A stretch of DNA of 45,724 nt. Source: a virus. The stretch is taken from positions 1-45,724 of the IMG/VR virus record IMGVR_UViG_3300049893_001162; one strand, 5' to 3'. How positions within the stretch are numbered: the stretch's first letter is position 1; each line of letters starts with the position of its first letter. A program made the position numbers and the translations under genes. A model generated the notes under the pieces. That model did no database searches and was not told the origin of the DNA. It saw only the letters and a program-made list of their open reading frames with translations. This document shows positions 1 to 8,506 of this stretch, piece after piece.

Positions 1-127
1 AGGAATAAGACTGCTACCAATAAAACCTACAAGATCAGCAGCTTGTTTATTTTCCTTGTAGTACTGTCCCAGATCACTATCAAGCTCGCTTACCCATTCG
101 AATGCGTCATTGTATTCTTTTTCTGCT
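1..127. repeat. Left copy of 127-bp terminal direct repeat
   Basis: Bases 1-127 are identical to 45598-45724. The repeat lies within one continuous minus-strand reading frame, so joining the ends restores a gene. Its length equals a widely used assembler k-mer (127), which favours an assembly overlap of a circular map over a physical direct terminal repeat. A true packaged repeat is still possible. Confidence 0.95.
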
Positions 128-366
128 CCAAAGAAGTTTGCAATTGCAACTCCTGTGTTGTAGAAAGAGTTAGCTCCTGAGAGAACGCTAACTGCGGTAA
201 ACCTAGGGATGTTAGAGACGGTATCATACCAGTCAGCTGGCGAGAACCATGATTTTCCATCATTGCCTATGTTGTGATTATCAGCCGCAAGTAGGGTCGC
301 AGGGATGTTGTATAAAGCATCCTGCTGAGCTTCTACCGCTGCTGCAAACAAAGAAAGATCATTCAT
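1..366 (-). CDS. N-terminal 122 codons of giant virion protein (continues at 45597)
   Basis: This is the start of a protein that crosses the assembly junction. The minus-strand frame from ATG at 366 is open to base 1 and stays in phase at 45597, giving a total of 1,715 residues when the ends are joined. An in-frame stop lies upstream at 379-381. The ATG follows the TAG stop of the preceding internal-virion gene by only five bases, which suggests translational coupling; the only nearby Shine-Dalgarno-like sequence (AGG) is rather distant. The N-terminus begins MNDLSLFAAAVEAQQDALYN. See the entry for 40816-45724 for the body of the protein. Confidence 0.85.
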   Translation of the reverse strand, partial: MNDLSLFAAAVEAQQDALYNIPATLLAADNHNIGNDGKSWFSPADWYDTVSNIPRFTAVSVLSGANSFYNTGVAIANFFGAEKEYNDAFEWVSELDSDLGQYYKENKQAADLVGFIGSSLIP

Positions 367-371
367 GGCTA

Positions 372-1991
372 CTATTGTTTACCTGTAATAGTGTTAAAAA
401 GCACATTGAATGGATCGGTTCTGTTGCCAGCATTTCTCATCAATGCTGCCTTAACCTGAGTTACATCAAACAAGTTAACTGTAACTTTTCTGCCTAAATT
501 GTCGCCGGCAGGTACGGTAGTAAAGTATCCTGTCTGAGAGGGAAGGCCAACACTTCTATAGTTTTTATAAGTATTGTTATACGCCATAATCACAGCAGCG
601 TAATCTGCAATACTATCAGCAGCTTGCTCTAGTGTAAGCTTTTTAGTTGCAACGGCAGCAGCAGCTTGCTCAAATATACGCTCAGGAGGAAGATCTACAA
701 TTCCTGCATCTTCTTGCGCTTTTAAGACTGCTCCATACAGTGGAGTCTCTTGTACAGTTTTGCTTTTTACAAGAGAAGCAAAAGGAAGAGCTCCGTATAT
801 ATTGCTTGCATCTCCAGGCTTTATAAGTCTGTGTGCTTGCTTTGCATTTTCCAGTGCAGCAGAGTTTACGCCAGTAAGAATTTCCTCTGGCTTTGTAGCA
901 GCTTTACCTTGCAGAGTCTCTTTGTATTGTTTTGCTGATAGTTCAATAAACTCTTGCAGAGCACCTCTAGGATCACCAGGAGGAAAGCGTACACCAGCTT
1001 GATCAAATAAGACCATAGCTGCTGCTGGATTGTTAGCGATATGAGAAATTCCGGTACTCTTCTTAAGAGCACCAGAATCATACCACTGATCCATAAGAGC
1101 TTTAGCTTTTCCTCCTGTACGCATGTAACTATTGACTTCTGCTAGAGTCATAGGAGGAAGATTATAAACTGCGCGTCCTGCATTAACTGTGTCTACAAAG
1201 ACACGCTGTTCTTCTTCTGTTGCTTTATTTTGCCTCAGCTTCAGCTCATGCTCTTGCCTCTGTAGTCCATACATTTCTGTGGCACGAGCAATTTGTTCTG
1301 CTTGAAGCTGATTGGAATACTGTTGCTGGAGCACAGCAAGACCTTCTCTGTTAAGAGAAAGAACTTGTATTAAATCAGTAATATTGCTGCGCATATTATT
1401 TTGCTTTAGCACAGCTACTGCTTCTGCTCCTTTTGCTACGGCTTCCTCTACTCGATTCAGAACTGAAGCTTGAGTAACCTCTCGCTTCATTGCTTCATTT
1501 GTACGAAACTGAGTCTGAGCTGCCTGATTAAGCTGATTCAGACGCTGAGTTGCAGAAGCAGCAACACCAGTTTCTTCAACAGCAGTCTTTTCGTGGATAG
1601 GAATAGTAAACATGGCAGCTATACTGCCAAGTATATCTTCTCCGAACGGCTTGTTTCTTTTAGCTTCTGCTTTCTGTACTTCTGTGTTTGCTTTACGTAC
1701 AGCTTCCCTGGCAATAGTTGCAGTCTGCACAACTACGTTTTCAGGATCATCCATGTTAACGCCAAATGCTTTAGCAGCAGCACGATTTTCTTCTGCTGTC
1801 TGTAATGCAGCAGCAGCCTCAAGAGCAGTCTTGGCGATATTTATTTCACTTACAACCTTAGCTCGCGTCTCTTGCTCTCCCTGATCTTGACGAATCTCTG
1901 CATGAAGTTCAGCAGCAGCTTGACTAGTACCTCTAGTCTGATTTAGAAATGCATCCTGCTGCGCCATTAACTGCTTGAGGAGTTCGCTCAT
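372..1991 (-). CDS. Internal virion / ejection-type protein, 539 aa
   Basis: The protein is long, Ala/Gln/Glu-rich and strongly helical. The first roughly 280 residues look coiled-coil forming (many A-E-x-x-R/K and Q-rich stretches), with a short apolar patch around residues 120-130. This composition and its place between another structural gene and the giant virion protein are typical of podovirus internal core or ejection proteins that enter the host with the DNA. I recognise no enzymatic motif. The ATG at 1991 lies four bases after the upstream stop and has only a weak Shine-Dalgarno, so translation is probably coupled. The role is inferred from context and composition, not from a named family. 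Confidence 0.6.
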   Translation of the reverse strand: MSELLKQLMAQQDAFLNQTRGTSQAAAELHAEIRQDQGEQETRAKVVSEINIAKTALEAAAALQTAEENRAAAKAFGVNMDDPENVVVQTATIAREAVRKANTEVQKAEAKRNKPFGEDILGSIAAMFTIPIHEKTAVEETGVAASATQRLNQLNQAAQTQFRTNEAMKREVTQASVLNRVEEAVAKGAEAVAVLKQNNMRSNITDLIQVLSLNREGLAVLQQQYSNQLQAEQIARATEMYGLQRQEHELKLRQNKATEEEQRVFVDTVNAGRAVYNLPPMTLAEVNSYMRTGGKAKALMDQWYDSGALKKSTGISHIANNPAAAMVLFDQAGVRFPPGDPRGALQEFIELSAKQYKETLQGKAATKPEEILTGVNSAALENAKQAHRLIKPGDASNIYGALPFASLVKSKTVQETPLYGAVLKAQEDAGIVDLPPERIFEQAAAAVATKKLTLEQAADSIADYAAVIMAYNNTYKNYRSVGLPSQTGYFTTVPAGDNLGRKVTVNLFDVTQVKAALMRNAGNRTDPFNVLFNTITGKQ

Positions 1992-1995
1992 GAGA

Positions 1996-3189
1996 TTAGA
2001 ACCACTTCTTGAGAAGTTCTTCTAAGAAAGTCTGCTGATCGGTAGTAGAATTTCCACTGCTATTAACAGTCTCAGTAGTAGGAGCACCTGCTAATGCAGC
2101 AGCAGCGCCAGCACGAGCCATGAGATTACTTAAAAACAGTGCTTGATTACTGCCATTAAAAGTACCGGCAGCAGCACCTGGCCCCATAATTGACTGCATA
2201 CCGCTATTAGGATCTTCCATATATTTGCGGATGATCTCCATAATTGCTTCTGGAGAGAGTTGCGTCTGTTTAGTAGACGTTCCAGACCTACTGTCAGAAC
2301 GAGTCTCTCCGCCTCCAAATAAGGAGTTTATTCCTTTAAGGAGATCAGCTCCTTGTCTTACAACTTTTGCTGCATCGCCGACTGTGAAATTCATACCGCC
2401 CTCCGTAATTCCAGCAGGAATAACTCCAGAACCAACACCAGTACTTGCAGGCCCAGCTGCAGTTCCAGCTAAAATACCTTCTTCAAATCCACCCCAAGCA
2501 GCTCCCTGCGCTGTTCCAGTGGCTCCTATGCTTCCCATCCCTCCACCAACATTTACTACCATTTTATCTAATCCTGCTGGGGCAGTAACTCCGTAGCCAG
2601 CAGCTATACCGCCAATTCCAGCAGCAAGAACAGAGCCTAAACCTATATTTCTTGCTCTATTGGCTGCATTAGTATCAAAGCCAGCAGATGCACCAGTCAG
2701 TTTTGGAACCCACCAATCTCCTTGCCTTTCAAATTCTACTACTTCTCCAGTGTCTTTATTAGTTTTAACCAGCAACTGTTTTCTACCATCTTTAGTGGTA
2801 TTGAATCGCCAGTTGTTTGGATTTAAGTTATCCCACTGTGGGAAATATTTATTTACATTATGTAGATAGTTGTAATAATCACCAGTGTATTTATCCTCAA
2901 ACCCAGAACCCCAAGACTCAGGAGAAGCCTGTCTCCAAGCCAGAGTTCCGTCCCCTGTAGACGAATCCCATCCAGCTTCTTCTCCGGGAGTGTAATACTG
3001 GTCCTGCCAATCACCTATATGAAAGGCAGGAATGTACTGTCCAGAACTTAAACTAACTCCACTAGGGGCACCAGAGTAATTTACTCCACTAGCACCTCTG
3101 CCTTCTTTCCAGGCATCTAAAAATGGATTAGTTGAGGACTGAAACTGCGGCTCTCTTGTAGAACGTGGAGCAAAAGAAAGAGCGGCCAT
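1996..3189 (-). CDS. Structural / ejection-type protein, 397 aa
   Basis: The N-terminal half is aromatic-rich with many W/Y/D residues (about 60-165). It is followed by a glycine/alanine-rich, partly hydrophobic stretch (about 185-260) that could insert in a membrane or pack in the virion core. The C-terminal tail is Ser/Thr/Ala-rich and ends in a short helix (FLEELLKKWF). It starts at ATG 3189 immediately after the TAA of the upstream membrane-protein gene. The neighbouring genes (a coiled-coil protein and the giant virion protein) suggest a set of three internal virion proteins. No catalytic motif was seen; the function is inferred. Confidence 0.55.
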   Translation of the reverse strand: MAALSFAPRSTREPQFQSSTNPFLDAWKEGRGASGVNYSGAPSGVSLSSGQYIPAFHIGDWQDQYYTPGEEAGWDSSTGDGTLAWRQASPESWGSGFEDKYTGDYYNYLHNVNKYFPQWDNLNPNNWRFNTTKDGRKQLLVKTNKDTGEVVEFERQGDWWVPKLTGASAGFDTNAANRARNIGLGSVLAAGIGGIAAGYGVTAPAGLDKMVVNVGGGMGSIGATGTAQGAAWGGFEEGILAGTAAGPASTGVGSGVIPAGITEGGMNFTVGDAAKVVRQGADLLKGINSLFGGGETRSDSRSGTSTKQTQLSPEAIMEIIRKYMEDPNSGMQSIMGPGAAAGTFNGSNQALFLSNLMARAGAAAALAGAPTTETVNSSGNSTTDQQTFLEELLKKWF

Positions 3190-3609
3190 TTATGTATCCG
3201 ACTGAGTACGACGCCAGTAGCGAATTCCAAATGTTGCCAGAAACACAGAGCCTAACATAATTTGATACCACAGCGGAGTAAACTGCAATGCTTGAAATCC
3301 AGCAGCTACGTAGTATGCTCCGCCTTGCCATTCCTCAAAAGATTTAGGAATAAAACAGAGAATTGCTGGAATGGAGACTACGCCAAGTACATACTCATCT
3401 TTATGAGAGCCTTCTGCTTGACGAGCAAATTCCATTTCCCAATTCAAATCTGCTGTAAGTCCTTGACTGATAAGATTAACCTTACGTTGATGAAGTGCGT
3501 CCTCTAGCTCCAGTTTACGGAGTCGCTCAGTAGATTTAATCTTCTGGCGCTCTGAGAAATAAGTAGCTACTGCACCAGGAACACCAGAGAAAAGAGAAAG
3601 CAGGTTCAT
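3190..3609 (-). CDS. Two-TM membrane protein, candidate holin, 139 aa
   Basis: There are two clear hydrophobic segments near the C-terminus: about residues 75-90 (VLGVVSIPAILCFI) and about 112-130 (YQIMLGSVFLATFGI), followed by a positively charged RYWRR. The N-terminal 65 residues are charged and helical. Size and topology fit a phage holin or another small inner-membrane protein. The next gene upstream encodes a single-TM coiled-coil protein that could be a spanin. The endolysin is far away in the other operon (34284-34769), so assigning this as the holin rests on topology only. The start at 3609 has a GGGGAAA ribosome-binding site. Confidence 0.5.
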   Translation of the reverse strand: MNLLSLFSGVPGAVATYFSERQKIKSTERLRKLELEDALHQRKVNLISQGLTADLNWEMEFARQAEGSHKDEYVLGVVSIPAILCFIPKSFEEWQGGAYYVAAGFQALQFTPLWYQIMLGSVFLATFGIRYWRRTQSDT

Positions 3610-3613
3610 ACTG

Positions 3614-3946
3614 TTATTTCCCCACTTGATGATGCTTGTAATTATCTCGCTCTAGGTTAGTTATTCTTCCCTCTAGCTCTAGTATCTTCTTATCTCTTAC
3701 ATCAAAATCTCTACGTGCGTCAGCGGCTCTATACCTATCATCGGAAGCTGAAGAAAGTTGAACTTGCAGTGTCTGTACTGTAGCATTTACATTCGTCAGC
3801 ACAGCCTCTGAGCGTGTAATTCTATCTCGCATGTCTATGATTGTAGTTCCAGCCCACAGAAGCAATGCAAGACACACGGCCACAACAATTGTCTGAATGT
3901 GTTTTTCCACGTCAGTTTTTCGTCGGTCGTGCTGAAAGTTAGCCAT
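3614..3946 (-). CDS. Single-TM coiled-coil protein, possible i-spanin, 110 aa
   Basis: The protein has a short basic N-terminus, one transmembrane helix at about residues 18-36 (TIVVAVCLALLLWAG), and then a long charged, heptad-like helix to the end. This N-in/C-out layout resembles Rz-type inner-membrane spanins but also other small phage membrane proteins; no partner o-spanin lipoprotein was found. ATG 3946 is preferred over the in-frame TTG at 3949 because GAGGA is correctly spaced from it. The ribosome-binding site is part of a possible pseudoknot (3948-3990), so this gene may be translationally controlled. Confidence 0.5.
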   Translation of the reverse strand: MANFQHDRRKTDVEKHIQTIVVAVCLALLLWAGTTIIDMRDRITRSEAVLTNVNATVQTLQVQLSSASDDRYRAADARRDFDVRDKKILELEGRITNLERDNYKHHQVGK

Positions 3947-3947
3947 C

Positions 3948-3990
3948 AAAGTCCTCTTTACAGGTACAGCGAATAAGGACTTTTACCTGT
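3948..3990 (-). promoter_or_regulatory. Possible H-type RNA pseudoknot over the RBS of the 3614-3946 gene
   Basis: Read on the minus strand, ACAGGTA (3990-3984) can pair with TACCTGT (3966-3960), and AAAGTCC (3983-3977) with GGACTTT (3954-3948). The four arms interleave 1-2-1'-2', which is pseudoknot topology with two perfect 7-bp stems. The GGA of the second 3' arm is part of the GAGGA Shine-Dalgarno for ATG 3946, so folding would hide it. The complementarity is seen directly; the regulatory role is inferred. Confidence 0.45.
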
Positions 3991-4037
3991 ATGCAAGTTT
4001 AGCGTGACCACAGGAAAATTCCGAGTGGGGACTGTTA

Positions 4038-4292
4038 TTACGGAATTGTAATAGTTATTACGTTACCTACACGTGTAACTGTGACTCCTGCACCTACAAA
4101 ATTTAGTGTAAGTTCTATTCCAGGACTCCCCACATTGATGCCTTCATCCTGAAACTGTAGTTTTTCTAACTGAGCAGCAAGAGTAAAAATAGCAATATGA
4201 ATTGGACGCAGCAGTTTTAACAACTCCTCATCTTTAGTAGAAGGAGTTAGCGGTAACTCTTTTAACAGTGTGGAAGAATAGCTAAATGACAC
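4038..4292 (-). CDS. Small tail-associated protein, 84 aa
   Basis: This short protein follows the tail hub-like gene. The N-terminal half is helical; the C-terminal third is a glycine/valine beta-rich segment (GAGVTVTRVGNVITITIP) of the kind often found in phage tail and fibre accessory proteins. The start is GTG at 4292, sharing its G with the TAG stop of the upstream gene, so the pair is translationally coupled. About 90 untranslated bases follow it, holding the possible pseudoknot of the next gene. No named family was recognised. Confidence 0.6.
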   Translation of the reverse strand: MSFSYSSTLLKELPLTPSTKDEELLKLLRPIHIAIFTLAAQLEKLQFQDEGINVGSPGIELTLNFVGAGVTVTRVGNVITITIP

Positions 4293-5872
4293 TATACTCT
4301 CCCATGAGTAGAAAAAGTAAGTATGAGAGAGTTTATATCAAAGGGGCCGGTGAGAAAGAGTTTATGATTTAATCCTACCTGTAAGCCGTTAAAGATTTTT
4401 AATCCGCCAAGACTGTAGGTAGTAGTAGGAGTTGTGATATAGTTCGTAGTCTTTCCTTGTAGTGATGTATGTACAGTGCAAGCAGTATTAAAATCTTCCC
4501 TATTCTGTACCTCTATCTGCTGCAAAGCACACTTGGAACCACGAGTAAGTTGATAGTTTCCTAGTGCAAGTACAGCATCTGTAGGAGTTACAAACTCACT
4601 GGAACGAACTACGTATGCAGCGCCAGAGCTTTGTAAAAAGGCAATAGAGTTATCCTCACGCCAAGTAAATACATGAGTATGTACATGCTTTAGCATTCCC
4701 CAACGCTGGAGTGCGGTGTCATAAACAAAAGCAAACTGATAGGGAGTAGTGTCAGTTGGCCCAGTGCCGTCTCCTACAGAGATAGCTAAATATCGCTCAC
4801 CTACAAAGTTAAGGGCTACAGACCACCTAGTATTTGATCCAATTGTACTGTATAAAAATTGTCTTAAAGCAATATCATAATTTACAAGCACTCCATTTTT
4901 TATTAGCTCTGTCAGTTCTGGGAGTACTATATCTGCACGATTGCTAGTGATACGTAAGAATCCGCTAAGGGTATAAGCATAGTGAACATCTAGAGAATCA
5001 TCTCTAGTTACATGTCTGAAAGAAATAATGCCAGCAGAATTATAAAGTTCTCTGTATATGTAAGGATTAGCAATGTTTCCTGTAAACTCAGCAGCAATTA
5101 TGTTATACTGGCAGTATACAATAAAGCCCCAGAGAGTTTCTACACAGTAAACTATGTTTCCTTTTGCTTCCTGTACCTGCGTATTAAATGCACCAGTGAT
5201 AGTACTTGGAGCGTGATCTAGTGGATTCGTAAGACTACTTCCTCCTATAGTGGTGCTATTCCACCACATAAGGCGACCACGAGAAGCAAAGATTCCATCT
5301 AAGCGATTAGCAGGAAAGCCAGTCAGTAACCTACTTACACTCAACGGTATTGGCTCTACTTGAGTAAATTCATATATACCGCCAGGAGGTATATCTGTAG
5401 CATATGCAATAAATAATCTAGCGTTAACTTGTGCAGTGGTGAGGGTAAATCTATCTGTCTCAATACCACCAGTACCAGCAGGAGCATTTACAGCTATATC
5501 TATAGTTGCTCCATCTGAGGGAGCATTATGATATGCTGTTGCTCCAGTAAGAGTCCTAAGACTGAGTAGATGTATATTATCTACAGTAAGAAAGCCAGTA
5601 GATTCAGAAACAAATAGCTGGTCTGCTGCAGGAGGAAGTGCATTAAGTTTCTGTGTATATCCTACACTCTTATACCCATACTCTGTAGGAAGTACATTAT
5701 GCATATAAAATGCTTGCGGAAGTCCTTGATCTTTATCTTTATCTTCCTGACTAGCAAGCTTTCTCTGATAATCTTGATCAAGCCCAGTAATTATTACTGA
5801 GCGACCAAAATTATCTGGATCAAAAGGAAATCCTTTAGAACCAATATTTGCACGATACAGAATCTGTGCCAT
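4292..5872 (-). CDS. Tail hub / nozzle-like protein, 526 aa
   Basis: A large beta-rich protein with repeated short strands, for example RLDGIFASRGRLMWWNS (about 190-210) and similar W/Y/G-rich blade-like units up to about residue 430. This resembles beta-propeller-type proteins that close podovirus tails (P22 gp10-like stabilisation or nozzle proteins), and it sits in the usual place after the gp4-like adaptor and tailspike. The family assignment is by general resemblance and order only. It starts at ATG 5872, overlapping the TAA stop of the tailspike gene (TAATG), and ends overlapping the GTG of the next gene. Confidence 0.5.
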   Translation of the reverse strand: MAQILYRANIGSKGFPFDPDNFGRSVIITGLDQDYQRKLASQEDKDKDQGLPQAFYMHNVLPTEYGYKSVGYTQKLNALPPAADQLFVSESTGFLTVDNIHLLSLRTLTGATAYHNAPSDGATIDIAVNAPAGTGGIETDRFTLTTAQVNARLFIAYATDIPPGGIYEFTQVEPIPLSVSRLLTGFPANRLDGIFASRGRLMWWNSTTIGGSSLTNPLDHAPSTITGAFNTQVQEAKGNIVYCVETLWGFIVYCQYNIIAAEFTGNIANPYIYRELYNSAGIISFRHVTRDDSLDVHYAYTLSGFLRITSNRADIVLPELTELIKNGVLVNYDIALRQFLYSTIGSNTRWSVALNFVGERYLAISVGDGTGPTDTTPYQFAFVYDTALQRWGMLKHVHTHVFTWREDNSIAFLQSSGAAYVVRSSEFVTPTDAVLALGNYQLTRGSKCALQQIEVQNREDFNTACTVHTSLQGKTTNYITTPTTTYSLGGLKIFNGLQVGLNHKLFLTGPFDINSLILTFSTHGRV

Positions 5873-7197
5873 TAAGAAACTCGTATTTTTAATGTACTTC
5901 CTGTACGATAAAATCCATTCACTGGTACTCCAGCAGTAGCAGCAGCAGCGTCATCTACAGCACTAACTAAATTTGTTAAATTTGCATTGCGCACTTCTAA
6001 CAATCCACTCCCATTAATCCAACCCTGTACTGCACCTGTAGATGCATCACGAAATAAGAGCAAACGTGCGTTATTGCTGCCAGTACTACGTAAATCAAGT
6101 AATCCTTTCTGTGCATCATTTGGTGTATTGCCAACAATTTTTCTACTTTCAGATGTCTCATAACAATTTTGTGTACCAAGATCATTAATATTTGTGAGTT
6201 CTACACCAAAACCACGACCAAGCACTTCACATCGCAAAGAATTCGCAGTGAATTGAATTTCATAAGTGGATTGTCCTTGAACTCGTTCGAGTCGTGGATG
6301 CACAATAAGAATATTTTCTCCATGAATAACTGCTGCTACCGTATTTGTACTAGAGGGATGTGCATCTTCAAATTTTGGACCATAGAAGCGATGATTATTA
6401 ATTTTATTTGTGGCATCGTGTGTAACTTCTAGATTAAGTCCATTGTAATTTACAACATCGTATGTAGTAGTATGATTTAGAGATCCACCATACCAATCAC
6501 ATTCATTGCAATAACCACCACCAGCAGCATCGCTTACAATAAGCTGTATATTTGTTCTGTTATCGTGAATATAATCAAGATGTATATCGTTATATGTAAA
6601 GCCAAATCCATTGCCGTGACCTTTTACACCAACACGAAAATTTGAACAAGCACGAATATCTATATCACACCAAGCAAGATTTAGTAACTCAATACCAATA
6701 CTAGTTCCAGTGTAGTCAGTACTTGTTCTCTCTACTTTTATACCAGTAACATTAAGTTGAAATGTATTGGCGCTAGCTTTGCCAATTATGATGGCTGATT
6801 TATTTGATACACTTGATTCAATTCTACCAAAAAAATCAATAGTTGAGCCGTCAGGTAAATCAAATTGAATTGTATCACTAGTTAGATGTATACCAGGATC
6901 TAAAACAAAATGTGGAGCTATTAGTGTTTTTGCATAGGCGATAGCAGTCTGCAGAGCAACAGTTACATCAACTAATGCAGTGCCTGCTGCAACATCTACT
7001 CTCTGAGCAGAAGAATAGAAGTCACTTGCATACACAACTGCTCTTTCACGTTCTTGTAATTTTCTAAGAACAGCTCCTGTACCACCTTGTAGAAATCCGA
7101 TTAAGTCAGTTCCAGAAGCGCTAGCTAATTCAGTTAATGTAACATAATCATTTTCAGCAGGTGCGCCAGGAACTACTGCTCCCCACACAGTAGTCAT
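5872..7197 (-). CDS. Tailspike / tail fibre with beta-helix-like body, 441 aa
   Basis: The N-terminal region (about residues 1-60, with GAPAENDYVTLTEL and GFLQGGTGAVLRKLQERE) resembles the head-binding and linker part of phage tailspikes. It leads into a DFYSSAQRVDV...VDVTVALQTAI motif, the typical entry to a right-handed beta-helix (pectate-lyase-like) domain, which fills most of the rest. The C-terminus (SAVDDAAAATAGVPVNGFYRT) is a small module common at fibre ends. The likely role is recognition or degradation of host surface polysaccharide. ATG 7197 is preferred over an upstream in-frame start at 7227 because GGAGG lies nine bases before it and it follows the adaptor's TGA stop. Confidence 0.75.
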   Translation of the reverse strand: MTTVWGAVVPGAPAENDYVTLTELASASGTDLIGFLQGGTGAVLRKLQERERAVVYASDFYSSAQRVDVAAGTALVDVTVALQTAIAYAKTLIAPHFVLDPGIHLTSDTIQFDLPDGSTIDFFGRIESSVSNKSAIIIGKASANTFQLNVTGIKVERTSTDYTGTSIGIELLNLAWCDIDIRACSNFRVGVKGHGNGFGFTYNDIHLDYIHDNRTNIQLIVSDAAGGGYCNECDWYGGSLNHTTTYDVVNYNGLNLEVTHDATNKINNHRFYGPKFEDAHPSSTNTVAAVIHGENILIVHPRLERVQGQSTYEIQFTANSLRCEVLGRGFGVELTNINDLGTQNCYETSESRKIVGNTPNDAQKGLLDLRSTGSNNARLLLFRDASTGAVQGWINGSGLLEVRNANLTNLVSAVDDAAAATAGVPVNGFYRTGSTLKIRVS

Positions 7198-7198
7198 C

Positions 7199-7819
7199 TC
7201 AATATCCTCCAAGTTCAGCAAGACCAAGAACTTTTATCTGCTGCACATATCCAAGATCATTAGGATTACGAGGATCACCTTCTATAAGATTTCTCATTCT
7301 TGCTTCTTCTTCGTCTTTTCCAATAGTTTTGAAAATTGTGCGAGCCGCTTCATAGACGATTGCAAAGGGAAGTTCTTCTGCAATCCAGGAACTGTAACCT
7401 GGATCTAGAATGCTAGGATGCTGGTAGTAGCCGATGATAAAATTCTGTTCTTCACTACTGGAGCGAATATTAAGAGTACTGCCTGCCATATAGCAGACAT
7501 CTTCTCGATTAATAGACACTCCATCTACTACCATATCGACAGGTACGATAGTAAAAAATCCTGCCCCAGCTAAGGTGACAGGATCTATTTTACGCAGATA
7601 TTTAATGTTTCTCCAACGTGGAAACGTTGTTTTGTAATCGAAAGATTGTATAGTTTCTGCAGTTGGAAAGGAGATAGTAGTTTCTACCAAATCTTTGTAA
7701 TAGTAGTCAGTGCTATGCAACTTCAGTGTAGCTGCTTTTATTGCAGAGGTACTAGCAGCAGTAAGATCTGGCCGAGAAGTGACATTGTAAAGCTCAATTA
7801 GCAACTCAGCCAGAGTCAT
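7199..7819 (-). CDS. Head-to-tail adaptor, gp4-like, 206 aa
   Basis: The size, the N-terminal helix (MTLAELLIELYNVTSRPDL), the WIAEELPFAIVYEAARTIFKT helix near residue 150 and a C-terminal acidic/Arg segment match the general pattern of podovirus portal-adaptor proteins (P22 gp4-type). Its place between the capsid cluster and the tailspike fits that job. It would sit under the portal ring and connect it to the tail. The start codon at 7819 follows the previous stop by two bases with an AAGG Shine-Dalgarno. The call comes from pattern and order; no search was possible. Confidence 0.6.
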   Translation of the reverse strand: MTLAELLIELYNVTSRPDLTAASTSAIKAATLKLHSTDYYYKDLVETTISFPTAETIQSFDYKTTFPRWRNIKYLRKIDPVTLAGAGFFTIVPVDMVVDGVSINREDVCYMAGSTLNIRSSSEEQNFIIGYYQHPSILDPGYSSWIAEELPFAIVYEAARTIFKTIGKDEEEARMRNLIEGDPRNPNDLGYVQQIKVLGLAELGGY

Positions 7820-7821
7820 GA

Positions 7822-8313
7822 TTACGCCTTGTCAATTTCGTGAGCAGCAGGAACTCTAAATGGAACAACAGGAGTCACTTTAACGCCAGAATTACTTTGA
7901 GCAACATTACCTGCTAAAGTCTTAGGAGCAATGATATTTTGTGGAGTAGCATAACTACCACCATCTCTCACAAGTCGTCCAGCTTCCTCAAGCTCTTTCA
8001 GAAGCTCCGCTCGCGCACGGTTGCGAATTGCCCTGCGCTCTGCTTCTTTTGGATCTAACTCGTCTTGCGTTGCTTCTTTGAATTCTGGATCAACGAAGAT
8101 AAACCTAGTTCCACGACCTTCATTAAGTTGAATCTGAAATTCAGAGCAGACACGATCTAATTCTGCAATTTTCCTGGTATCATCTGTGTAATAAACACCT
8201 TTGATGAAAACTGCACACTGACCAGAAATTCCTGCATCACCAAAAACATACTGTGCAGACTCAGAAACATGCTTATAAACTCGAAACTTTTTCTGCTCTT
8301 CTACTTCACTCAT
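7822..8313 (-). CDS. Head-region protein of unknown function, 163 aa
   Basis: A soluble, charged protein with a mixed alpha/beta N-terminal half (residues 1-75), a highly charged helix (about 80-112, rich in E/R/A) and an extended Pro/Ala/Val tail. It lies between the capsid cluster and the adaptor, where podoviruses often encode minor head or head-completion proteins. I cannot assign a family. ATG 8313 has a good AGGAG ribosome-binding site. A structured stretch (8335-8380) lies immediately upstream. Confidence 0.6.
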   Translation of the reverse strand: MSEVEEQKKFRVYKHVSESAQYVFGDAGISGQCAVFIKGVYYTDDTRKIAELDRVCSEFQIQLNEGRGTRFIFVDPEFKEATQDELDPKEAERRAIRNRARAELLKELEEAGRLVRDGGSYATPQNIIAPKTLAGNVAQSNSGVKVTPVVPFRVPAAHEIDKA

Positions 8314-8334
8314 TTAAATCTCCTAATTTGGAAT

Positions 8335-8380
8335 CCAGGGAATCCGGTTTTTTATGCTAGACCCGGAAACTAGCCCCTGG
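8335..8380 (-). other. Inverted-repeat structure in the mRNA downstream of the capsid cluster
   Basis: CCAGGG (8335-8340) and CCCTGG (8375-8380) are complementary and enclose a GCTAG/CTAGC hairpin. No T-run follows on the minus strand, so it is not a standard intrinsic terminator. It may stabilise or process the capsid mRNA 3' end. Confidence 0.35.
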
Positions 8381-8388
8381 AGAGGTTC

Positions 8389-8502
8389 TTACCAGCTAAC
8401 TGCGCCTATCCAACCACCAGAAACTGCTTCCAGTTGTTCTGGAGTAAGTTCGACGAGTTCCACAGGTTCTACAGAGTCAGTAACTTCAGTAGTTTCGCTC
8501 AT
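8389..8502 (-). CDS. 37-aa microprotein with double-glycine-leader-like motif
   Basis: A very small frame starts four bases after the capsid stop codon (ATG 8502, TAA at 8389-8391). The first 18 residues are acidic. It then carries ELTPEQLEAVSGG, which closely resembles the L-x-x-E-x-L-x-x-V-x-GG cleavage-type motif of double-glycine leader peptides of bacteriocins and related secreted peptides, and ends WIGAVSW. It has no obvious Shine-Dalgarno, so expression would depend on coupling to the capsid gene. Known for the motif: it is recognised by C39 peptidase domains. A role for it in a virion operon is unexplained, and chance resemblance is possible. Similarly tiny genes after capsids can also encode decoration or assembly factors. 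Confidence 0.5.
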   Translation of the reverse strand: MSETTEVTDSVEPVELVELTPEQLEAVSGGWIGAVSW

Positions 8503-8506
8503 GATA

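Noticed and set aside
1-127. Physical direct terminal repeat
   Set aside because: Not excluded, but the repeat is inside a gene and exactly 127 bp, so an assembly overlap is more likely.
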